Notes under the pieces: generated by a model
Told to the model about the DNA's origin: nothing
Seen by the model: the letters and a program-made list of their open reading frames with translations, nothing else
Databases searched by the model: none
Position numbers and translations under genes: made by a program
NCBI GenBank assembly: GCA_002314645.1
Contig: DCGS01000030.1
Location: 1 to 10,939, forward strand
Length of the DNA: 10,939 nucleotides
Source of the DNA: Ruminococcaceae bacterium UBA1772
GTDB taxonomy: Bacteria; Bacillota; Clostridia; Oscillospirales; Acutalibacteraceae
Reading direction: 5' to 3'
Shown: positions 6,008 to 10,939 of the stretch, one piece after another
Layout of the letters: each line of letters begins with the position of its first letter
Position numbering within the stretch: the first letter of the stretch is position 1

Positions 6008-8806
6008 TTACTTAATGTTTTCCCAGCCCTCATGACCAGACATCTTTTCACGGATAACTCTTCCTGTTGATTTAACAGCCTTACGACCTACTTCTTGGAG
6101 AACAGCAGGAACCAAATGCTCATAATCCGCACCGAATGAATCAAATTCTCTTGTAAGATGGATTGCATCAAACTTACACTGGACTGTACAAAGACCGCAT
6201 CCAATGCAAATACCTGTGTCGACCTTTGCAGCACCGCATTCAAGACAACGGCGTGCTTCTGTCTTGACTTGTTCCTCTGTAAGAAGAAGTCTGTCGTCAC
6301 ACATAGATTTAGCCTTACCAGGGTCTTTTCCAGGAACTTGACGCTTAGCATTGTCATAGCATCCAATAATAAGATTTTCCTTGTCAATTGACTTGAAGTT
6401 ATCTCTCTTAATACGGCCAAGTTCAAGTGAATGACCATCCCATACATATCTGTGAAGAGAATCTGCAGCTTCTTTACCAGCTGCAATTGCGTCAATGAGG
6501 AATCTTGGGCCAGTGTATACATCGCCGCCCACAAATACGTCTGGCTCTGCAGTTTGGTATGTCCATGAATCTGCCTCTGGACGTCCGCTTGGTCCAACCT
6601 TAACAGCTGAGCCCTTAAGAAGGTTACCCCATTCAATGCTCTGTCCAATTGCAGCAAGAACAACTTCAGCATCAATAGTCATTGTATCGTTTTCATCATA
6701 TGTAGGATTGAACTTGCCTGAAGAATCCTTAACACTCTTACACTTCTTCATAACAATGCCCTTAACCTTGCCATTCTCAACAAGGATTTCCTTTGGACCC
6801 CAGCCACATTCAATCTTAATACCTTCTTCAAGTGTTTCAAGGATTTCCTCTTCAGCTGCAGGCATTTCCTCTCTAGATTCAAGGCAGAGCATTGTAATGT
6901 CCTTGCCACCCTGACGAAGAGCTGTTCTTGCAACGTCAACTGCAACATTACCGCCACCAATTACTACTACCTTTTCAGGGAGCTGTTCTGACTTGCCAAG
7001 AGCAACATTTCTAAGGAAATCAATACCAGATAAAACATCTTTTGAATCTGCCTCACCAGGAACACCGAGTTTACGTCCACCCTGTGCACCAATTGCAACA
7101 TAGAAGCCTTTGAAACCTTCCTTGCGTAAATCATCAAGTGTTTTATCCTTACCAATCTCTGTTCCTGTAACGAATTTAACACCGAGGTCACGAAGAACAT
7201 CTATTTCTGCTTCAACAATATCTTTTTCAAGACGGAAGTTTGGAATACCAAACATCATCATACCGCCGAGTTTGTCTTCCTTTTCATATACTGTTACTTC
7301 GTGTCCAAGATAAGCAAGGTAATATGCACAAGAAAGACCAGCTGGACCAGCACCAATAACGGCAACCTTATGTCCATGATCAAATTTCTTTCTTGGAACA
7401 TATCTGTTTTCTTTCTTAAGTTCTCTGTTTGCAACAAACTTTTTAACTTCGTCAATTGCTACTGGAGAATCAACTGTGCCACGAGTACAAACCTGCTCAC
7501 AGAAACGTGCACAAATTGCACCACAAACAGCTGGGAATGGGTTTTCTTTCTTAATGATTGCAAGAGCGTCATCATACTCACCCATTGCAGCCTTCTTAAG
7601 ATAACCCTGAACTGCAATATGAGCAGGGCAATTTGTTTTACAAGGTGCAGTGCCTGTCTCTGCGACAACGTTTTCTCTTTCTGTTAAGAAATCTTCCTTC
7701 CAGTACTTTTGACCAAAGAGTAAATGGTCGCCCGGTACAGGCTCCTTAGCAATTTTAACTGGAGTCTTCTGGCAAATCTTTTGTCCAAGCTTTACTGCAT
7801 TCTGTGGACATATTTCAACGCACGCACCACAAGCTACGCAGTTCTTTGAACTTACTTCTGCTCTATAGTTTGAACTGTTAAGATTTGGTGACTGAGTGTA
7901 CCAAGAAGTTCTAAGTGCCATACAGTCTTGCCAACCGCAATTACAAATAAATACTGAAAAATCAGGACCATCAATATTTGAAAGCTGATGAACGTAACCA
8001 AGTTCTTCAGCACGTTTGATTATTTCTTCTGCCTCGGCTCTAGTAATACGACGAGCTTTACCAGCACGAATTACTGATTCAGCATGCTTACCTATTTGAA
8101 TACACCAATCTCCACGAATGTCACCGGTACCTTCACCAGTCATTTCTCTAAGTTTACGGCACTCACATTCTGCAACGCCAATACTATCTCCAACCTTATC
8201 AAGCCAATATGAAATTTCCTCATATTTTACTTTTCTTGTTTCATTTTGAATTGCAGATTCAACAGGAATTGCACGCATAAGTGCATTACCCATTGGGACA
8301 AAGCCTGTAATCATCTTTTGAAGATCAAGGATGTAGTTCTTAAAAGCAGTTGCAGTTTCAGGATACTTGTCTGTCATTTCTGTAGTCATTACAGTGTTTT
8401 CCATAGCTCCTGGTGCAAAAACCTGAAGAATTACTTTATCTTCTCCTGAGTCGCCCTTATCATTCCAATACTCAAGAGGACCTGCATCAACAAGACTTGC
8501 TACCATTTTTGCTGTATCAACAACAGACATACCTTGAATTTTAGCAAGTTCACTTATTGTATACTCCTTACGAAGCTTCATCTTGAGACAGAAATCAACT
8601 TGCTCATCACTTAAGATACGATCATAAAAAATATACTCCCAAGAGTTTTCTGATGGCATTGGATTAAGCATATTTACATGCCTAACAAATTTCATCAAAT
8701 TCTTTCGAGGTGGCTTGCGATTTTCAAAATATGGTTTCATATTTTCAAGTTCGCCTTTTGTCCACACATGAGACTTTGCGTTTTTAAAGAAATACTTGTT
8801 TTCCAT
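6008..8806 (-). CDS. Multidomain Fe-S flavoprotein: wHTH/Cys-rich + ferredoxin + GltD-like oxidoreductase + ferredoxin
   Basis: A 932-residue cytoplasmic fusion protein. Residues 63-115 resemble a winged helix (SDEQVDFCLKM, then YTISELAKIQGMS). Residues 205-300 hold cysteines in a CECR...C...CNCGWQDC arrangement (C214, C216, C235, C288, C290, C295), as in anaerobe Fe-S proteins with an N-terminal helix-turn-helix. C323-C333 (CVACGACVEICP) is a [4Fe-4S] ferredoxin motif. Residues 385-465 match the GltD/DPYD N-terminal Fe-S domain (C389, C393, C428, C432, C436, C440). The FAD fold starts at GAGPAG (485-490) and the NAD(P) fold at GGGN (617-620), with GGDVYTGP at 760-767. The C-terminus has CLEC (854-857) and CIGCGLCTVQC (867-877), where a lysine replaces the usual proline. 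It probably moves electrons between NAD(P)H, FAD and an Fe-S partner; the partner is unknown. GGGAGG lies 6 nt before the ATG. It is co-transcribed with hypA and divergent from a TetR gene. Confidence 0.85.
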   Translation of the reverse strand: MENKYFFKNAKSHVWTKGELENMKPYFENRKPPRKNLMKFVRHVNMLNPMPSENSWEYIFYDRILSDEQVDFCLKMKLRKEYTISELAKIQGMSVVDTAKMVASLVDAGPLEYWNDKGDSGEDKVILQVFAPGAMENTVMTTEMTDKYPETATAFKNYILDLQKMITGFVPMGNALMRAIPVESAIQNETRKVKYEEISYWLDKVGDSIGVAECECRKLREMTGEGTGDIRGDWCIQIGKHAESVIRAGKARRITRAEAEEIIKRAEELGYVHQLSNIDGPDFSVFICNCGWQDCMALRTSWYTQSPNLNSSNYRAEVSSKNCVACGACVEICPQNAVKLGQKICQKTPVKIAKEPVPGDHLLFGQKYWKEDFLTERENVVAETGTAPCKTNCPAHIAVQGYLKKAAMGEYDDALAIIKKENPFPAVCGAICARFCEQVCTRGTVDSPVAIDEVKKFVANRELKKENRYVPRKKFDHGHKVAVIGAGPAGLSCAYYLAYLGHEVTVYEKEDKLGGMMMFGIPNFRLEKDIVEAEIDVLRDLGVKFVTGTEIGKDKTLDDLRKEGFKGFYVAIGAQGGRKLGVPGEADSKDVLSGIDFLRNVALGKSEQLPEKVVVIGGGNVAVDVARTALRQGGKDITMLCLESREEMPAAEEEILETLEEGIKIECGWGPKEILVENGKVKGIVMKKCKSVKDSSGKFNPTYDENDTMTIDAEVVLAAIGQSIEWGNLLKGSAVKVGPSGRPEADSWTYQTAEPDVFVGGDVYTGPRFLIDAIAAGKEAADSLHRYVWDGHSLELGRIKRDNFKSIDKENLIIGCYDNAKRQVPGKDPGKAKSMCDDRLLLTEEQVKTEARRCLECGAAKVDTGICIGCGLCTVQCKFDAIHLTREFDSFGADYEHLVPAVLQEVGRKAVKSTGRVIREKMSGHEGWENIK

Positions 8807-8848
8807 GTTTTCCCTCCCAAAATTTTACCCATAAATTCTAACAAGATA

Positions 8849-8877
8849 ATTATAAATATTTATCTAAAAACTGTCTT
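8849..8877 (-). promoter_or_regulatory. Candidate promoter of the oxidoreductase-hypA operon
   Basis: On the minus strand AAGACA (8872-8877) and a perfect TATAAT (8849-8854) are 17 nt apart. The start of transcription would be near 8842, giving a leader of about 36 nt with GGGAGG before the ATG at 8806. The -35 box overlaps the left arm of the putative operator (8876-8882) by two bases, so a bound repressor should block polymerase. Confidence 0.6.
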
Positions 8878-8903
8878 GAGACTCTCTTGACAATTGGTCT
8901 CAA
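8876..8903. promoter_or_regulatory. Putative TetR-family operator, 7-bp inverted repeat
   Basis: TTGAGAC at 8876-8882 and its exact complement GTCTCAA at 8897-8903 flank a 14-bp spacer; the arm centres are 21 bp apart, about two helical turns. The spacer contains the regulator's -35 box TTGACA, and the left arm overlaps the -35 box of the divergent operon. A third copy of the half-site, GTCTCAC, lies at 8926-8932, 29 bp from the right arm, just before the regulator's ribosome binding site. The placement suggests autoregulation plus control of the operon. Confidence 0.6.
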
Positions 8904-8914
8904 AATGATACTAT
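8887..8914 (+). promoter_or_regulatory. Candidate promoter of the TetR-family gene
   Basis: A perfect TTGACA -35 box (8887-8892) is followed after 16 nt by TACTAT (8909-8914). The latter is preceded by TGA, giving an extended -10 element (TG at 8906-8907). Transcription would start near 8921. The -35 box lies inside the inverted repeat. Confidence 0.6.
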
Positions 8915-8949
8915 TGTAATATACAGTCTCACAAAGGAGAGCGCTTATT

Positions 8950-9510
8950 ATGCAAACTTTATACTTGGGCAAAAACATAGACAAAACTAAATTTGTAATT
9001 GTTGGCGCTTTCAATGAATTAGTAATGAAAAAGGACTTTGAAAAAATATCTGTTAAAGATATTTGCGAATTATCTGGAATAAGTAAAGCCACATTCTATA
9101 GACACTTTCACGACAAATATGACGTTATGAATTACAATTATAAAATCCTTTTAGATTACAGTGGAAGTCTAGATTCAGTTCAAAGTTTTGAAGATTTATA
9201 CTATCAACTTTTTTCTGGGGCTAAAGAACATTGGGGGCCAATCAAACGAACCTTTAAATCAACTGGATACAACTCATTCAGACACTTTATTGCAACATAT
9301 TCTTATGATTATGCTGAAAATATTGTTAAGTTAAATAGAAACGGAGAAGGCTATACAGAAGAAGAAAAACTTCAATGCATTGTTTATGTATACGGCATTG
9401 CCGAAATGTATGAAAGGTGGACATATGGCCAAATAAATCTAACTCCTAAAGAAGCTGCAAAAGCGTTATTTGAAATGATGCCATCAACAATTAGAGATTA
9501 TTGGAAATAA
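8950..9510 (+). CDS. TetR/AcrR family transcriptional regulator
   Basis: A 186-residue one-component regulator. The N-terminal DNA-binding domain is clear: FEKISVKDICELSGISKATFYRHF spans about residues 30-53, with the TetR-typical SKATFYRHF recognition helix followed by KYDVM. The C-terminal part is all-helical. With its EEEKLQCIVYVYGIAEMYERW stretch (about 137-157) it resembles the C-terminal domain of DhaS-like TetR proteins, but the ligand cannot be deduced. AGGAGA lies 9 nt before the ATG. It is divergent from the oxidoreductase-hypA operon across a 143-bp region containing an inverted repeat, so it most likely controls that operon and itself. Whether it represses or activates is not shown. 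Its 3' end runs into a bidirectional terminator 1 nt after the stop. Confidence 0.88.
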   Translation: MQTLYLGKNIDKTKFVIVGAFNELVMKKDFEKISVKDICELSGISKATFYRHFHDKYDVMNYNYKILLDYSGSLDSVQSFEDLYYQLFSGAKEHWGPIKRTFKSTGYNSFRHFIATYSYDYAENIVKLNRNGEGYTEEEKLQCIVYVYGIAEMYERWTYGQINLTPKEAAKALFEMMPSTIRDYWK

Positions 9511-9541
9511 AAAACTCGGGTTCATCTAGAACCCGAGTTTT
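9511..9541. terminator. Bidirectional intrinsic terminator
   Basis: A perfect 13-bp stem (AAAACTCGGGTTC at 9511-9523, complement 9529-9541) with an ATCTA loop lies between the convergent TetR and ACS-like genes. T-rich sequence follows on the plus strand (TATTTTTATT); on the minus strand the A-run at 9506-9514 supplies only a short U-tract. The arms are identical to those of the terminator at 5614-5646, but the loop differs. Confidence 0.88.
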
Positions 9542-9545
9542 ATTT

Positions 9546-10274
9546 TTATTCTTGTGACATTTGTGCCATATGCATTTCTTTCATACCCTCTATTTCATTA
9601 CAGAGTTCTTGCATTGAGCACGCATCGCAATCAATCATTACATTCTTGAGAATGTGATCAATTGTTTTTGTAATGTCTTCAGCACCATGTATTTCTTTGT
9701 CAAGCGCTTTGAAATCAAAGTTCTTGTCGGTAACAAAGATAAGTTTAACCGCTTCTATTGATGGGTTTTCATGATATCTTTTTAGCATAAGGCTTCCTAC
9801 ATCTTTAAATGTTATGCCCTTTTGAATTGCTGTTTTAGATACGCGAACGCTCTCACGTTCTCTTGTTGAAGAAACACGCATCATGAAGCCTTCTGGAGAA
9901 ACATGATATCTTACATACTCAATTTTTCTAATTGCGTTGTAAAGCTTGTTTCCCTCGCCCATTGCATCAGAATTTACTCGAACAAGAGCAACTCTGGCAT
10001 ATGGTGCGTCTCCTGAAAGTTCATTAAGATCTTTTCCGACAAGAAGAATTTCATCAGCGCCAACTAAAGACTCCTCGTCTGTGACTGCGGTGCCACCAAC
10101 AGCGGGGAGAAATCCGTCTGAACCTCCAAGTTCAAAGGCCATATCTCCGCGAAGAATCATATTCATGTTTCCCGCGTCTGGCCATTTAGGATTTTCATCC
10201 ACGCCAAGGCTCTTCGCCCCTGCATTTGTACAGAGAGAAATAATGTTGCTGATTATTTCATCATACATTTTCAT
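9546..10274 (-). CDS. Acetyl-CoA synthase (AcsB/CdhC)-like protein lacking the complete A-cluster
   Basis: A 242-residue protein whose order of motifs resembles the central domain of acetyl-CoA synthase (CODH/ACS beta family). FELGG (47-51) is followed by EILLVGKDLNEL (75-86), IRKIEYVRYHVSPEGFMMRV (115-134), then VRVSKTAIQKGITFKDVG and AVKLIFVTD (175-183). From memory, Moorella AcsB has a matching LERRIHYFTNYGEG...VRISK...VTIYTD series leading to a CxxC at C506/C509. Here the C-terminus has C216, C219 and C225 (CDACSMQELC) at that point and then ends. The remaining A-cluster ligands (C528 and the C595-G-C597 nickel site) are absent, so acetyl-CoA synthesis is not expected. No signal peptide is seen. 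It begins 2 nt after a small membrane-protein gene, with only a weak ribosome binding site, suggesting translational coupling. Function unknown; perhaps an Fe-S or regulatory protein. Confidence 0.6.
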   Translation of the reverse strand: MKMYDEIISNIISLCTNAGAKSLGVDENPKWPDAGNMNMILRGDMAFELGGSDGFLPAVGGTAVTDEESLVGADEILLVGKDLNELSGDAPYARVALVRVNSDAMGEGNKLYNAIRKIEYVRYHVSPEGFMMRVSSTRERESVRVSKTAIQKGITFKDVGSLMLKRYHENPSIEAVKLIFVTDKNFDFKALDKEIHGAEDITKTIDHILKNVMIDCDACSMQELCNEIEGMKEMHMAQMSQE

Positions 10275-10276
10275 AA

Positions 10277-10444
10277 TTATAAGTGACTATCTCTTTCCAA
10301 ATTGTCATAGTGCTTTATAAAGAATGGCTCTAATGCTGCAGTAAGCTTCATATCAAGATTGAAGAAGTAAATTGTAAATGTGAGCACAAAGAGGCCAACT
10401 ACTAAAGCAACAAGTGAACCTAAAACTTTAAGTATTGTTTTCAT
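10277..10444 (-). CDS. Small single-pass membrane protein (55 residues)
   Basis: A short open frame with a strong ribosome binding site (AGGAGG, 8 nt before the ATG at 10442-10444) and a TAA at 10277-10279. The product begins MKTILKVLGSLVALVVGLFV, continues hydrophobic to about residue 30 (LTFTIYFFNL), and ends in a polar tail with EPFFIKHYDNLERDSHL. This is one transmembrane helix with a short basic N-terminus and a roughly 25-residue outer or inner tail; it could also be an uncleaved signal anchor. I do not recognise a family. It sits 15 nt after the activase gene and 2 nt before the ACS-like gene, so it is almost certainly translated as part of that operon. Its tight placement suggests a link between one of these proteins and the membrane, which is inference only. 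Confidence 0.72.
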   Translation of the reverse strand: MKTILKVLGSLVALVVGLFVLTFTIYFFNLDMKLTAALEPFFIKHYDNLERDSHL

Positions 10445-10459
10445 TACTTTTTCCTCCTA

Positions 10460-10939
10460 TTAGCCGCGAGCCATACCCTTTTGACGTGCAAATTCAGCAG
10501 CACCAAGAGCACCCATAAGCTGTGGGTCAACTGAGAGTTCAATAACTTTAATGTTAAGAACCTTCTGAATTGCATCCTTAAGACCGTCGTTCTTTGCACA
10601 TCCACCAGTAAGTGTAATGCTGTCTGTAGCGCCAGCCTTCTTTGACATTACAAAGCAACGCTTTGCAACTGAAAGCTCAATACCTGCAGCAATTTCGTCC
10701 ATTGGCTTTCCTTCACCAACAAGTGAAATAACTTCAGACTCAGCAAATACAGTACACTGTGCTGTAATTGGAATAATGTTCTTAGCTTTAAGTGAGAGCT
10801 TAGAGAACTCTGAAAGGTCCATTTCAAAAGCTCTAGCCATTGCTTCAAAGAAACGACCTGTACCAGCAGCACATTTGTCGTTCATTGCAAAGTTAAGAAC
10901 TGTACCGTCCTTGTCTATTGCAATACCCTTTACGTCCTG
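10460..10939 (-). CDS. 2-hydroxyacyl-CoA dehydratase-type activase (HgdC/BadF family), N-terminus outside window
   Basis: The C-terminal 159 codons of an ASKHA-fold ATPase run from beyond the right edge to a TAA at 10460-10462. The first visible residues, QDVKGIAID, belong to the family's GGQD(x)K motif. MNDKCAAGTGRFFEAMA and QCTVFAESEVISL contain the two cysteines that together bind the dimer-bridging [4Fe-4S] cluster in HgdC/CompD activators. TGGCAKNDGL and a final QLMGALGAAEFA complete the nucleotide-binding fold. Such activators use ATP hydrolysis to inject a low-potential electron into 2-hydroxyacyl-CoA dehydratases, benzoyl-CoA reductases or double-cubane cluster proteins. The dehydratase partner is not in view and may lie further right. 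Downstream, at 15 nt, is the small membrane protein, then the ACS-like gene, in the same direction. Confidence 0.9.
   Translation of the reverse strand, partial: QDVKGIAIDKDGTVLNFAMNDKCAAGTGRFFEAMARAFEMDLSEFSKLSLKAKNIIPITAQCTVFAESEVISLVGEGKPMDEIAAGIELSVAKRCFVMSKKAGATDSITLTGGCAKNDGLKDAIQKVLNIKVIELSVDPQLMGALGAAEFARQKGMARG

Noticed and set aside
6088..6675. A 195-codon alternative-frame product inside the large oxidoreductase gene
   Set aside because: It shares the strand with the oxidoreductase in another frame and is rich in Leu, Gln and Val, as expected from frame-shifted reading; no motif or ribosome binding site supports it.
9511..9541. GGGTTC/GAACCC elements as part of a tRNA T-arm
   Set aside because: No acceptor, D or anticodon arm surrounds either hairpin, the sequence is a perfect inverted repeat followed by a T-run, and both copies lie at gene ends, so they are terminators.
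1..10939. CRISPR arrays, insertion sequences, attachment sites or phage genes
   Set aside because: No regularly spaced repeats, transposase or integrase motifs, or terminal inverted repeats were seen; gene content is chromosomal.

Overview
The window looks like a chromosomal segment from a low-GC anaerobic Firmicute, most likely a Lachnospiraceae-type Clostridium relative. The evidence is indirect: AT-rich intergenic DNA, strong GGAGG-type ribosome binding sites, a minimal SufC/SufB-like Fe-S assembly pair, a 2-hydroxyacyl-CoA dehydratase-type activase, a GltD-type Fe-S flavoprotein, and DUF554 and DUF3783 proteins. No mobile element, phage gene, CRISPR array, tRNA or rRNA was seen. Most genes lie on the minus strand.

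Left part (1-1356). The 3' end of a plus-strand gene, probably serine hydroxymethyltransferase, converges through a shared bidirectional terminator on a minus-strand DUF554 membrane protein (TTG start). A divergent promoter region then serves a plus-strand DUF3783 protein, which ends at a second bidirectional terminator.

Central minus-strand block (1364-5607). Reading in the direction of transcription, a promoter at about 5579-5607 precedes a CPBP-family membrane protease, the tRNA adenosine deaminase tadA, an Mrp/ApbC P-loop ATPase with an extra N-terminal cysteine cluster, a SufC-like ATPase and a SufB-like scaffold. The last three form a compact Fe-S biogenesis operon with no SufS, SufU or SufD beside it. 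This fits the minimal SMS (SmsC/SmsB) type of system with an Mrp-type carrier.

Right-central block (5614-9541). A TetR-family regulator (plus strand) is divergent from a two-gene minus-strand operon. The first gene is a 932-residue fusion of a putative winged-helix/cysteine-rich domain, a ferredoxin domain, a GltD-like FAD/NAD(P) oxidoreductase and a C-terminal ferredoxin domain. The second is hypA, with no other hydrogenase or urease gene in view. The 143-bp divergent region holds a perfect 7-bp inverted repeat (TTGAGAC/GTCTCAA). It covers the regulator's -35 box and touches the operon's -35 box, so it is a good candidate TetR operator controlling both directions. The operon and the regulator each end at a terminator with the same 13-bp stem.

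Right end (9546-10939). A partial HgdC-type ATP-dependent activase is followed by a 55-residue single-pass membrane protein and then by a protein resembling the central part of acetyl-CoA synthase (AcsB/CdhC). This last protein stops just after the first A-cluster-like cysteines. The three are tightly packed and probably co-transcribed.

The common theme is Fe-S and possibly nickel redox chemistry. The strongest candidates for something poorly described are the TetR-controlled oxidoreductase-HypA operon and the activase / small membrane protein / truncated ACS-like gene set. What they do cannot be settled from sequence alone.
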